Source: an uncultured Tateyamaria sp.
GTDB taxonomy: Bacteria; Pseudomonadota; Alphaproteobacteria; Rhodobacterales; Rhodobacteraceae
Reading direction: 5' to 3'
NCBI RefSeq assembly: GCF_947503465.1
Contig: NZ_CANNDN010000001.1
Location: 1,488,001 to 1,552,000, forward strand
DNA length: 64,000 nt
Shown: positions 36,110 through 44,757 of the stretch, piece by piece
Numbering within the stretch: the first letter of the stretch is position 1
Layout: every line of letters begins with the position of its first letter
The notes under the pieces: model-generated
Database searches by the model: none
What the model saw: the letters and a program-made list of their open reading frames with translations, nothing else
Told to the model about the DNA's origin: nothing
Translations under genes and position numbers: made by a program

Positions 36110-37003
36110 ATGACGTTACTTCGACATTTCCTGGCGGGCGTTCTGGCCTTGCTGCCCATCCAACTTGCTGCGCAACCGGCCGACTTTGTGTCGCCCTCCA
36201 TCGTCATTCTGGGCGACAGCCAGATCCCGTTTGGCTCGGGACCGGTCTTCCTGGAGTTTTTCGAAAATATCAAAACCCATTGCCCCCCCACACCCACGCA
36301 GGCCGCCAACCTCGAGGTCCTGGCTGACATGAAGGTCGCTGTGATCGGCGTGCGTTCCACGTCGCTGCATTCGTGGACAGCCAAAATGGGCAAGGCCAAG
36401 GGGGCAATCTGCGATGTCGATCCCAAGTGGAAGGTCAACGCCGGCACCTACGGGTTCATCAACACGACCGGCAACAAGTACAAGCAGATCGGCAAGGGCG
36501 ACGCCTACCAGTTCTGCGAGATGAAGCAGTCGGCGTTTCAAACCATGTTCCGCCCCGGGTATTACGAACCCAAGCTGATCCTCCTGTCCTTTCTCGGAAA
36601 TTCGGCCAAACGGTGGGCGGACGACTATGCCAAGGCGGTCGCTGACGTGGAACAGATGAACGCCCAATTGCCCGCCGGCGTGCCGTGCATCTTCATGACG
36701 ACAGCGCCCAGCTACTCCAAGAAGATCACTGATCTGCGGCTGAAGGCGCAGGCCAACGTCAAACGGGCCTTTGCCGAAACGGGCAGCCAATGCAGCTTCA
36801 TCGAAGGGGCAACACCCGAAACCGTGGCCGCCAACCAGGGCAACAAGAAATACTTCCGCCTGTCAAAGTCGGGCAAGGTCAAGGACCCATATCATCCGAA
36901 CGAAAGGGCGGCCAAAACCTTCTTCATGATTGCGATGGATGATATCTGCACGGCCGTGTACGACCAAATCGACGCGGCCATGCCGGACCTCGCGGCGCGC
37001 TGA
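36110..37003 (+). CDS. SGNH/GDSL-type hydrolase-like secreted protein
   Basis: About 297 aa. Signal peptide MTLLRHFLAGVLALLPIQLAA. Mature part has ILGDSQIPFGSG, the GDS block with the catalytic Ser, and near the C-terminus DPYHPNERAAKTF, which fits block V (DxxHPN) with Asp and His. LSFLGNSA sits where the block III Asn is expected. Likely an esterase or acyl hydrolase of the periplasm; substrate unknown. The start is uncertain (an in-frame ATG is also at 36086). It diverges from soxB and converges on the dehydrogenase gene. Confidence 0.72.
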   Translation: MTLLRHFLAGVLALLPIQLAAQPADFVSPSIVILGDSQIPFGSGPVFLEFFENIKTHCPPTPTQAANLEVLADMKVAVIGVRSTSLHSWTAKMGKAKGAICDVDPKWKVNAGTYGFINTTGNKYKQIGKGDAYQFCEMKQSAFQTMFRPGYYEPKLILLSFLGNSAKRWADDYAKAVADVEQMNAQLPAGVPCIFMTTAPSYSKKITDLRLKAQANVKRAFAETGSQCSFIEGATPETVAANQGNKKYFRLSKSGKVKDPYHPNERAAKTFFMIAMDDICTAVYDQIDAAMPDLAAR

Positions 37004-37065
37004 CTCCGTTCATCCTATCAGTTTCAAGAAGTCCCGGGATTTCAGGCAAAGCCCCAAAGTTCACG

Positions 37066-37088
37066 GCACCCGCCCACTGGACGGGTGC
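37066..37088. terminator. Hairpin between convergent genes
   Basis: GCACCCG (37066-37072) and CGGGTGC (37082-37088) pair perfectly around a 9-base loop in the 130-bp gap between the converging SGNH-like and dehydrogenase genes. No clear T-tract on either side. Probable shared terminator or transcript-end structure. Confidence 0.4.
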
Positions 37089-37133
37089 GACAAATGACGT
37101 GGCGCCCCAGCGCCTCCTTTGGTCCATGTACTT

Positions 37134-38564
37134 CTACAGCCCTTTGGCACGATAACTGTCGGCGACCTTTCCGATTGCGACCAGATATGCGGCTGTGCGC
37201 AGATCATCCACATCCCCGCGCTCGTGCCAGACAGACGCCATGGACTGGTATGCCGCACGCATTGTGTCATCAAGGCCCGAGCGCACCAGTTCCAATTCAT
37301 CCGCACCGCGCAGGTACTTGTCCTTGAAGTCCGGCGTCATCGACCAGGCGTCGCCCAGATGGCGGCTCAACCGCTCCAATTCGTCTACGACCAGCTGGTG
37401 GCGGGCTTCTTCCTGGCGTCGTTGCATCCGGCCAAAGCGGATATGGCTGAGGTTCTTGACCCATTCAAAGTAGGACACCGTGACACCACCTGCGTTGGCG
37501 TACATGTCCGGGATGATGACTGTCCCCTTGTCACGCAGGATCGCGTCGGCACCGGCAGTCACCGGACCATTTGCGGCCTCGATGATCAGCGGGGCCTTTA
37601 TCCTGTCCGCATTGGCTAGGTTGATCACGCCTTCCAGGGCGGCGGGCACCAGGATGTCGCAGTCCATCTCAAGCACGGTTGCGCCATCTTCGACATAGGT
37701 CCCGTCGGGATAGCCGGCGACACCGTCATGGCTCGCGATCCAGTTGCGCACCGCATCGACGTCCAGACCCCGCTCATCGACCAATGCGCCGTCACGCTCG
37801 ATGATGCCCACGATCTTGCAGCCATCCTCCCCTGCGAGGAACTTGGCCGCGTGGTACCCCACATTGCCCAGACCCTGCACAACGACGGTCTTGCCATCCA
37901 GAGTGCCGGACATACCGGCCTTCTTGACGCCCTCCGCATCGCGGAAGAACTCGCGCAGCGCATATTGCACACCCCGACCGGTGGCTTCGGTCCGGCCTTG
38001 AATGCCGCCCGCATTGGTGGGTTTGCCGGTCACACAGGCCACGCCATTGATGTCGGTGGTGTTCATCCGTTTGTACTGGTCCGCAATCCACGCCATCTCG
38101 CGCTCGCCCGTGCCCATGTCCGGGGCGGGCACATTCTGGGCCGGGTTGATCATGTCGCGCTTGATCAGTTCGTAGGCGAACCGCCGGGTGATCAGTTCAA
38201 GTTCGTGTTCGTCATATTCACGTGGATCGACATGCAGGCCGCCCTTGGAGCCCCCGAACGGCGCTTCCACCAGCGCGCATTTGTACGTCATCAGGGCCGC
38301 CAGCGCTTCGACTTCGTCCTGGTTCACGCCCAGCGCAAAGCGGATGCCGCCCTTTACCGGTTCCATGTGTTCGGAGTGGACGGAACGGTATCCGGTAAAC
38401 GTCTGGATCTGACCGCGCAGGCGAACACCGAAACGAACAGTATACGTCGCGTTGCACACCCGTATCTTTTCCTCAAGACCCGGCGGCAGGTCCATCAACG
38501 CCACCGCACGGTTGAACATGATGTCCACGCTTTCACGGAAACTTGGCTCGTTGGGGGTGCTCAT
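37134..38564 (-). CDS. gdhA: Glu/Leu/Phe/Val-family dehydrogenase, probable NAD(P) glutamate dehydrogenase
   Basis: 476 aa. Substrate site PVKGGIRFALGVNQDEVEALAALMTYKCALVEAPFGGSKGG with the catalytic lysines, PAPDMGTGEREMAWIADQY, and the Rossmann motif VVVQGLGNVGYHAAKFLAGE. These are the residues of hexameric glutamate dehydrogenases; leucine dehydrogenases are shorter. Converts glutamate to 2-oxoglutarate and ammonium, reversibly. ATG 38564 has AGGAGA nine bases upstream. It is monocistronic as far as can be seen. Confidence 0.9.
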   Translation of the reverse strand: MSTPNEPSFRESVDIMFNRAVALMDLPPGLEEKIRVCNATYTVRFGVRLRGQIQTFTGYRSVHSEHMEPVKGGIRFALGVNQDEVEALAALMTYKCALVEAPFGGSKGGLHVDPREYDEHELELITRRFAYELIKRDMINPAQNVPAPDMGTGEREMAWIADQYKRMNTTDINGVACVTGKPTNAGGIQGRTEATGRGVQYALREFFRDAEGVKKAGMSGTLDGKTVVVQGLGNVGYHAAKFLAGEDGCKIVGIIERDGALVDERGLDVDAVRNWIASHDGVAGYPDGTYVEDGATVLEMDCDILVPAALEGVINLANADRIKAPLIIEAANGPVTAGADAILRDKGTVIIPDMYANAGGVTVSYFEWVKNLSHIRFGRMQRRQEEARHQLVVDELERLSRHLGDAWSMTPDFKDKYLRGADELELVRSGLDDTMRAAYQSMASVWHERGDVDDLRTAAYLVAIGKVADSYRAKGL

Positions 38565-38864
38565 CCGGGATCTCCTTCTTCCGGTTCGACTCAGGTCGCG
38601 CGAGTCTGTGGAACCAGCCTATGACGGTTCGGTTAAGACGTGCGACTTTTTTGTGCGCATTTGAAATGTCGTCCCGATTTAGCCCAATTACTTAACAATC
38701 CGTAAACAGTACCCAATACGGTGACGGATTGATGAAAATGCGGTCAAAATCTCCACACAGCTTTCCTGCTTTTGCCCGATTTCAGCCACATTCCGGCGCC
38801 ACACCAATCATCGGACGAAAAGGCTGTTGAAGCCTGTGATGACCAAAAAACAACAAGGTGCTTG
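38565..38864. other. Divergent intergenic region, gdhA / Tad-type operon
   Basis: 300 bp between divergently transcribed genes. It should hold both promoters. The part from about 38640 to 38760 is AT-richer than its surroundings (runs such as CTTTTTTG and TTACTTAACAATCC). I see no recognisable operator, RNA or small gene. Confidence 0.5.
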
Positions 38865-40280
38865 ATGCCAATGATGTGGACACGGAAATTGACGACGAAG
38901 GCTGGGCTGAAGAACAGCGTCGCCGGATTTGCGCGCGACGAGTCTGGGTCCATGACCATTTTCGCCGTCGCAATGTTTTTGATGATGATTTTGGTTGGCG
39001 GTATTGGCGTCGACCTCATGCGCAACGAAATGGAACGCACACGGATGCAGGCCACGGTCGACCGGGCCGTCCTCGCCGCCGCGGACCTTGATCAACCGCT
39101 GGAACCCGAGGCTGTCGTACGCGACTACTTCGACAAGGCGGGCATGAGCAATTATCTCAGCGCGGTCACGGTGGAACAGGGATTGAACTTCCGCACCGTT
39201 ACGGCCCAGGCCAACATGACAACCACCACGCAGTTCATGCACCTGATGGGTGTCAGCGAATTGCCGGTACCCGCCATTGGACAGGCCGAAGAACGGGTGT
39301 CCAACGTCGAAATCTCGATGGTGCTCGACATCTCGGGTTCGATGGGTCGGGACAACAAGATGGAAAACCTGCAGGACGCGGCAAAAACCTTTGTCGACAC
39401 GGTTATCAGGGATGAAAACGAAGATCTGATCTCGATCTCGCTCGTTCCCTATACGGCGCAGGTAAACGCGGGCTATGATATCTTCTCGCGGATGGAAACG
39501 CAGCATCGCCACAACTATTCTTACTGCATCGATTTCGAAATCGCCGACTTCTCCGAAGCCGGGCTCGACCTCGACAATCAATACGAGCAGATGCAGCACT
39601 TTGACGAAGGCTGGAACTACTCCAACCCCGTCAGCAATCCCGGTTGCCCCAAGCGCAGCTACGAGGAAATCGTGCCGTTCAGCCAGAACGCGACGACCCT
39701 GAAGAACACGATCGATGACTACCGCGCCCGCGCGAATACCTCGATCCACCTTGGGATGAAATGGGGCGTGGCTCTGCTTGACCCATCGTTCCGCCCGATC
39801 ACCCAGGATCTCGCGGGTCCCGACGAAAACATCGTCGACGACGCGTTTGGCAACCGCCCTGCGTCCTATTCGGATCCGGAGACACTGAAAACAGTCGTGC
39901 TGATGACGGACGGCCAAAACGTGGACACCACGCGCATCCAACCGTGGTACTACAACAGCCCGTCCGAGTACGCGCACTGGAACCGCTATCCGTTGCACTG
40001 GTACCTGAACAACTATGTACGGGGCAGCTGGAACAACTGGCGCTACACCAAGTACACGTCCGGCCAGGCCGACGCGATGCTCGAAGACATCTGCGACGCA
40101 GCCAAGGCTGAAGGCATCGTGGTGTGGTCCGTGGGCTTCGAGGTGACCGACTATTCGGCTGGCGTCATGGAAAACTGTGCGTCCTCGCCCAGCCACTTCT
40201 TCCGGGTGGAAGGCGTCGAAATCACCGAAGCCTTCGAGGCAATCGCCAAGCAAATCAACCAACTGAGGCTGACCCAATGA
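38865..40280 (+). CDS. TadG-like pilus assembly protein with von Willebrand A domain
   Basis: 471 aa. TadE/TadG-type N-terminus (ARDESGSMTIFAVAMFLMMILVGGIGVDLMRNEMERTRMQ; one transmembrane helix after a basic leader). A VWA domain starts near residue 140 with the MIDAS motif DISGSMG; later TVVLMTDGQN gives the second metal loop. Two cysteines in its insert (YSYC, NPGCPKRS). Tad proteins assemble Flp pili on the cell surface. ATG 38865 has AAGG upstream. First of three tightly coupled genes. Confidence 0.85.
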   Translation: MPMMWTRKLTTKAGLKNSVAGFARDESGSMTIFAVAMFLMMILVGGIGVDLMRNEMERTRMQATVDRAVLAAADLDQPLEPEAVVRDYFDKAGMSNYLSAVTVEQGLNFRTVTAQANMTTTTQFMHLMGVSELPVPAIGQAEERVSNVEISMVLDISGSMGRDNKMENLQDAAKTFVDTVIRDENEDLISISLVPYTAQVNAGYDIFSRMETQHRHNYSYCIDFEIADFSEAGLDLDNQYEQMQHFDEGWNYSNPVSNPGCPKRSYEEIVPFSQNATTLKNTIDDYRARANTSIHLGMKWGVALLDPSFRPITQDLAGPDENIVDDAFGNRPASYSDPETLKTVVLMTDGQNVDTTRIQPWYYNSPSEYAHWNRYPLHWYLNNYVRGSWNNWRYTKYTSGQADAMLEDICDAAKAEGIVVWSVGFEVTDYSAGVMENCASSPSHFFRVEGVEITEAFEAIAKQINQLRLTQ

Positions 40281-40813
40281 CACTCAAGATCAAATCATTC
40301 CTGCGTCGGTTCCGTCGCGAAGAGGATGGCCAGATGGTGGTGGAATTTGCCCTCGCGGTACCACTCATGTTCACCCTCTTCATGACCTCGGTCGAACTCG
40401 GCATCTATTCGGTGCGCCAGGGCTTCCTGGACCGGGGACTGGACATGGCGGTACGCAACGTGCGGCTGAACACCGGCTCCAACTATAGCCATAGCGACAT
40501 CAAAAACATGGTGTGCGAGTATTCGGGCTTCCTTGAGGATTGCGACAGCCTGCTGAAACTGGAGATGAAACCTGTCTCTGCACGCAGCTTTGCCGGCTTC
40601 CCTAACTCGCCCGACTGTATCGACACGTCGCTCGAAGTGACCCCATCCACCACCTTTGTGCACGGGGCCGAACACCAACTGATGATGCTGCGGGCATGCT
40701 ACAGTTTTGATCCTGTCTTCCCCCTTGCCGGGATGGGCCGGTCGTTCACCAAGGACGGCGCAGGTCGGGTCAAGATGGTCTCGATGTCCGGATTTGTGCA
40801 GGAGCCAAGCTGA
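40277..40813 (+). CDS. TadE-like pseudopilin-type membrane protein
   Basis: 178 aa. TadE signature at the N-terminus: RRFRREEDGQMVVEFALAVPLMFTLFMTSVELGIY, in which the Glu of VEFA is the residue used by the prepilin-like family. The remainder is periplasmic with four cysteines. Its ATG overlaps the stop of the TadG-like gene (ATGA) and its stop overlaps the next start (TGATG), so all three are coupled. Confidence 0.85.
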   Translation: MTLKIKSFLRRFRREEDGQMVVEFALAVPLMFTLFMTSVELGIYSVRQGFLDRGLDMAVRNVRLNTGSNYSHSDIKNMVCEYSGFLEDCDSLLKLEMKPVSARSFAGFPNSPDCIDTSLEVTPSTTFVHGAEHQLMMLRACYSFDPVFPLAGMGRSFTKDGAGRVKMVSMSGFVQEPS

Positions 40814-41382
40814 TGAAACGCCTTATCAACACCTTGCGGGCCTTCCGCGACGAGGAACGGGGCAGCCTGGCGGTGGAAACCGTCCTGATCATCCCCGTCC
40901 TCTTCTGGGCCTACCTGTCGATGTTCGCGATCTTTGATGCGTATCGCCAGCACTCGATCAACCAGAAAGCCGCCTACACGATCGGTGACATCATCTCTCG
41001 CGAGACGACACCGCTGGACGGTGACTATATGAACGGCACACGGGAGATCGTTGCGTACCTGACGGCCAACCTTGAGCAAAACGTGGCTGTACGGGTCACC
41101 AGCGTCAAGTATGACGCGAACGCTGACGAATACAAACGTGACTGGTCAGAAGCCCGCGGTTGGCACCCTGCGCTGTCCAACAAGGACGTCAACAACCTGC
41201 GCATCCATCTTCCGGTCATGCCACACAACGAGCGCGTGATGGTGGTCGAGACCTTTGTCAAATACGACCCGCCGTTCGCGACAGGCCTGCAGGAGCGTGA
41301 GATCCAGAACTTTGTTTTCACGCGTCCCCGCTATGCACCCCGCGTGCTGTGGGCCGTCGAAGGGGCCACGCAAGGGCCCTAA
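40813..41382 (+). CDS. TadE/TadF-like membrane protein
   Basis: 189 aa. N-terminus RDEERGSLAVETVLIIPVLFWAYLSMFAIFDAY: a charged leader, VETV with the typical Glu, and one helix. The rest is periplasmic beta/alpha sequence ending RPRYAPRVLW. Likely a minor pilus component working with the two preceding gene products. The genes for the secretion ATPase, platform and Flp pilin are not in the window. A strong hairpin follows its stop. Confidence 0.82.
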   Translation: MKRLINTLRAFRDEERGSLAVETVLIIPVLFWAYLSMFAIFDAYRQHSINQKAAYTIGDIISRETTPLDGDYMNGTREIVAYLTANLEQNVAVRVTSVKYDANADEYKRDWSEARGWHPALSNKDVNNLRIHLPVMPHNERVMVVETFVKYDPPFATGLQEREIQNFVFTRPRYAPRVLWAVEGATQGP

Positions 41383-41387
41383 GCACG

Positions 41388-41882
41388 TCAGTCTGACGAT
41401 CGTTCTGCAATCATGGCCGAGAGTATCTCGGCCATGAATTTTGCCTGGTGACCGGGTGTCATACCACCAACACCAACACGGTTTCCCAGACGCCACCAAA
41501 GACCCGGCCGCCATGCGCGGCCGTTCGATGCTTGAAGGCGCAGCAAGAAGCCGTTGGACGGTTTGAACGCAAACATGCCCCGGTCGATGGAGAGTATGTC
41601 TTCGGTGCGCGCCACAAGCGCGCCTGAGCTGTCGCGCAGTTCTTCAGGCGTCAGTTCCAGCGTGAGGGCCGTGGCCCGGCGCATCTTTTCCGCGATCCAG
41701 ATCGACCCACCCCCAAGCACAAAAAGGAAAACCTGCCAGCCCACCGCCGGCGGGCGCACAATGCCCACGTAGATCACCATCAGCGACAGGATCCACAGCG
41801 ATCCGATACCCAGGATGCGCCGCCCGGGCGACGCTTGAATGGTGGCGATGACCTCGCCCTTTTTGAAATCCAGTCCTTGCAT
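41388..41882 (-). CDS. Membrane protein of unknown function (PH-like C-terminal part)
   Basis: 164 aa. Two hydrophobic helices (about residues 23-41 and 47-63), then a soluble part TALTLELTPEELRDSSGALVARTEDILSIDRGMFAFKPSNGFLLRL that looks like a small beta-rich domain. No named family recognised. It converges on the Tad-like operon with a 5-bp gap, and its last codons contain the perfect 12-bp inverted repeat that probably terminates that operon. A CGTCAG-T-CTGACG palindrome (41386-41398) spans its stop. Confidence 0.75.
   Translation of the reverse strand: MQGLDFKKGEVIATIQASPGRRILGIGSLWILSLMVIYVGIVRPPAVGWQVFLFVLGGGSIWIAEKMRRATALTLELTPEELRDSSGALVARTEDILSIDRGMFAFKPSNGFLLRLQASNGRAWRPGLWWRLGNRVGVGGMTPGHQAKFMAEILSAMIAERSSD
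41411..41442 (+). terminator. Terminator of the Tad-like operon, inside the opposing gene
   Basis: TCATGGCCGAGA (41411-41422) and TCTCGGCCATGA (41426-41437) are perfect 12-bp arms around a 3-base loop, followed by ATTTTG on the plus strand. It begins 28 bp after the last Tad-like stop and lies in the final coding stretch of the minus-strand membrane protein, where it encodes the near-repeat MAEILSAMIAE. Confidence 0.7.
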
Positions 41883-41923
41883 GCCTCGCCCTTAGCTTGG
41901 GGTCATGGGCTGGGCAAGAGGGC

Positions 41924-42868
41924 TCAGCGGCGGACGATGACCTCTGCGCCGGGCTCCTCGGGCTCATCATCGACCATCTCAGCCGGAAATCCGGGGGCAG
42001 TCACATCCAGACCTGTCGCTTCTTCAAGGCGTTTGATGATGTTGGGCGACAGCTCGCGCGGGCCGAACCGGTTGATCGCATCATCGAACAGCGAAATCAG
42101 CAGGGGGTTCAGGTCCAGCGGCACCCCGGCCCTGTCCGCAACATCCTGAAACAGGCCAATGTCCTTGGCCACGAGGTCCATCGTGAATGAAATGTCGCGA
42201 CTGCCGTTCAGGATCACCTGGCTTTCTGTTTCGTGCACAAAGGACGTGCCGGAACTGATCGCCATCGCCTCATATGCCACGGCCAGGTCCATGCCCGCGC
42301 CCTTGGCCACTGTCAGCGCCTCAGCACAGCTGACCAGATTTGCGGTGGCAAGGAAGTTCGTCAGCACTTTCAGGACCGATGCGCTGCCCAGGTCACCGGT
42401 ATGCAACACACGGCGTCCCATGGTGGTCAGCAAGGGCAATATCCGCTCGAACGTGGCACGGTCACAGCCCGCGAAGATGCTGATGTTGCCGGTGTCCGCG
42501 CGGTGACATCCGCCCGACACCGGGCAATCCACCGCCGCACCTCCAGCCGCGATGACCTGCGCCCCGATGCGTTTGACCTCGGCCTCATCCGTCGTGGACA
42601 TCTCCATCCAGATCTTGCCAGGACCGACATGCGGCAGCATCTCGTCCATGACCGCGGCAGACGCGGCGGGACTGGGCAGGCAGGTGATGACGGCATCACA
42701 GCTTTGCATAAGCGCTGCCGGGCTTTCACCATCCCGCGCACCGTCCGCAACCTTGGCGGCGACGAAATCCGCATTCAGATCGTGCACAGCCACGCTATGA
42801 CCGTTGCGGATCAAGCTGCCCGACAGCTTGCCGCCTACATTGCCCAGACCGATAAAGCCGATGTTCAT
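41924..42868 (-). CDS. 3-hydroxyisobutyrate dehydrogenase-family oxidoreductase
   Basis: 314 aa beta-hydroxyacid dehydrogenase. Rossmann motif MNIGFIGLGNVGGKLSGSLI at the start, the substrate motif DCPVSGGCHRADTG, and the catalytic lysine region GSASVLKVLTNFLATANL. Reduces or oxidises a beta-hydroxyacid with NAD(P); the substrate cannot be named. ATG 42868 has GGGAG upstream. Last gene of a four-gene minus-strand operon, 63 bp after the dipeptidase-like gene. Confidence 0.9.
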   Translation of the reverse strand: MNIGFIGLGNVGGKLSGSLIRNGHSVAVHDLNADFVAAKVADGARDGESPAALMQSCDAVITCLPSPAASAAVMDEMLPHVGPGKIWMEMSTTDEAEVKRIGAQVIAAGGAAVDCPVSGGCHRADTGNISIFAGCDRATFERILPLLTTMGRRVLHTGDLGSASVLKVLTNFLATANLVSCAEALTVAKGAGMDLAVAYEAMAISSGTSFVHETESQVILNGSRDISFTMDLVAKDIGLFQDVADRAGVPLDLNPLLISLFDDAINRFGPRELSPNIIKRLEEATGLDVTAPGFPAEMVDDEPEEPGAEVIVRR

Positions 42869-42931
42869 AGACCTGCTCCCGTGTTCGTGTCGGCCCAAGG
42901 AAAGGCGAATGGCCGACACTGTCCGTCTTGT

Positions 42932-43906
42932 TTACGACGCAGGGACAAAATTCTCGGCATAAAACCGGTACCAGTTGCCGCCCATGATGCCTGCCACCTC
43001 TTCGGCGGACATCCCGGTCGCCCGCAGGCCCCCTTCAATGGTGCCAAAATCGCGATTGTCGCGGAACCAACTGGGCTGTGGCGGAAAACCCGGGTTCGCG
43101 GCAGAACCTTCGCCGTAATCGATCTCTTTGGACCAGCGGCCCACGCGCATCCACTCGACAACGCGATCAGGCTGGTCCTGACACAGGTCCGATCCGATCC
43201 CGATCTTGTCGGTACCATAGCGTTCAGCCGTCCGGGCCACCGCCTCGCAAAACGACTCCAGCGTGCAGTTCGACCCGTCCTTGAGGTGGTGCGGATATAA
43301 CGAGAAACCCATCATCCCGCCGTTGGACGTCACGGCACGGATCACGTCATCGCGTTTGTTGCGCAGGGCCGGGTGCCAGTCATGCGGATTGGCATGCGTG
43401 ATGGCGATTGGCCGCTCGGACATGTCCGCCGCCTCGATTGTGGACCGGTCCGCGGAATGGCTCATGTCCACGACCAGCCCGACACGGTTCATTTCCTTGA
43501 TCACCTGTTTGCCCATGCGGGTGATGCCGGTGTCTTCGTCCTCGTAACATCCGGTCGCAAGCAACGATTGGTTGTTGTAGGTCAGTTGCATGAACCGGGC
43601 ACCCAGCGTGTGCACGATCTCAACCAGACCAATATCATCCTCAATCGGGCTGGGATTCTGAAACCCGAAGAAGATCGCGGTCCTGCCTTCGGTCCGCGCC
43701 CGATCAATATCGCTGGCCCAAAGCCCCTTGGTGATCAGGTCCGGATACTGTTCGAACCACCGGTTCCACATCTCGAAATTCAGCACCGTCTCGCGAAAGT
43801 TCTCGTGGTACGAAATGGTCGCATGCACCGCATCCACATCCCCTTCGCGCATCTGGCGGAACACCTTTTCCGACCAGTTGCAGTACTGAAGATTGTCGAT
43901 GCGCAT
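42932..43906 (-). CDS. M19 (renal dipeptidase) family protein with atypical metal site
   Basis: 324 aa. M19 fold segments are clear: HTLGARFMQLTYNNQS, LVVDMSHSADRSTIEAA, IAITHANPHDWHPALRNKRDDVI and IGIGSDLCQD. But the N-terminal HxD ligand motif of the family is replaced by IDNLQYCNW (residues 3-11), and the bridging Glu region reads FFGFQNP (79-85). Half of the binuclear zinc site may thus be absent, so the reaction could differ from dipeptide hydrolysis. It starts one base after the epimerase stop. Confidence 0.82.
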   Translation of the reverse strand: MRIDNLQYCNWSEKVFRQMREGDVDAVHATISYHENFRETVLNFEMWNRWFEQYPDLITKGLWASDIDRARTEGRTAIFFGFQNPSPIEDDIGLVEIVHTLGARFMQLTYNNQSLLATGCYEDEDTGITRMGKQVIKEMNRVGLVVDMSHSADRSTIEAADMSERPIAITHANPHDWHPALRNKRDDVIRAVTSNGGMMGFSLYPHHLKDGSNCTLESFCEAVARTAERYGTDKIGIGSDLCQDQPDRVVEWMRVGRWSKEIDYGEGSAANPGFPPQPSWFRDNRDFGTIEGGLRATGMSAEEVAGIMGGNWYRFYAENFVPAS

Positions 43907-43907
43907 C

Positions 43908-44747
43908 TCAGCTTTTCCCGGAATCGTCTTTGTCGAGGTTCAGTGCCATCATTGCGCTCCGGCCGATCGGTGTGCTGGCGAAAGGGCCCCCATGGCACAT
44001 GTTGGCAGGGTCCTGCGGGTCCAACGGACCGGCCTTGGCATAAATCTCTTTCGCGAACTTTTCGGCATTGTCCTTTGGCCGAAAGCCCAGATGCCGCGCG
44101 CCCGAGTTGTCTACGGGGGCACGGTCGTTGTCGGACACACCATAGACGATCGAGAACCCGACAATGGGCGTGTCGATGGCCCGCTCGACCAGATGGATCA
44201 TGTCGTCGTAGCTTAGCCACGACCCAACCGCGCGCGGGTTGGTGACATTGGCGCATGACAGGATGCGCAGGCAAACCGCTTCGATCCCGTTCTTGTCCCA
44301 ATACATGCGTGCAAGGTCCTCGGTAAAGCACTTGGCAAGGCCATAGAACCCGTCGGGACGGTGTGCGGCGTCGATACCAATCGCTTCGGTCTTGGGATGC
44401 ATGCCAACCGCGTGGATGGACGAAGCATAGACGATGCGCCGGGTGCCATGCCGCCGCGCAGCTTCCCAAATGTTGTAGGATCCGATGAAGTTTGGACCAA
44501 GCAGCGTCTCGAACGGACCCTCGTCCACGAAAGCACCGAAATGCACAACCATGTCCGCGCCTTTGACCACTGCCTCCATCGCGTCGAAATCGGCCAAATC
44601 GGCCTGCACATAACTTTCGTTCGGCAGAAGGGTCTCGATCCCGTCCGCGATATCCGTGGACACAAGCGTGTCGCACATCTGCGACAACGGTTCGCGCAGA
44701 TACGAGCCGAGGCGACCTGCGGCCCCTGTCAGCACAAGTTTTTTCAT
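43908..44747 (-). CDS. NAD-dependent epimerase/dehydratase family protein
   Basis: 279 aa extended SDR. Rossmann motif LTGAAGRLGSYL at the N-terminus, VHFGAFVDEGPFE, IVYASSIHAVG and the catalytic pair in GFYGLAKCFTED (YxxxK). The layout is closest to uronate dehydrogenases and similar sugar-acid enzymes, which oxidise a hexuronate or related polyol; that reading is tentative. It follows the FAD oxidoreductase by 10 bp. Confidence 0.87.
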   Translation of the reverse strand: MKKLVLTGAAGRLGSYLREPLSQMCDTLVSTDIADGIETLLPNESYVQADLADFDAMEAVVKGADMVVHFGAFVDEGPFETLLGPNFIGSYNIWEAARRHGTRRIVYASSIHAVGMHPKTEAIGIDAAHRPDGFYGLAKCFTEDLARMYWDKNGIEAVCLRILSCANVTNPRAVGSWLSYDDMIHLVERAIDTPIVGFSIVYGVSDNDRAPVDNSGARHLGFRPKDNAEKFAKEIYAKAGPLDPQDPANMCHGGPFASTPIGRSAMMALNLDKDDSGKS

Positions 44748-44757
44748 GGTCAGTCCT

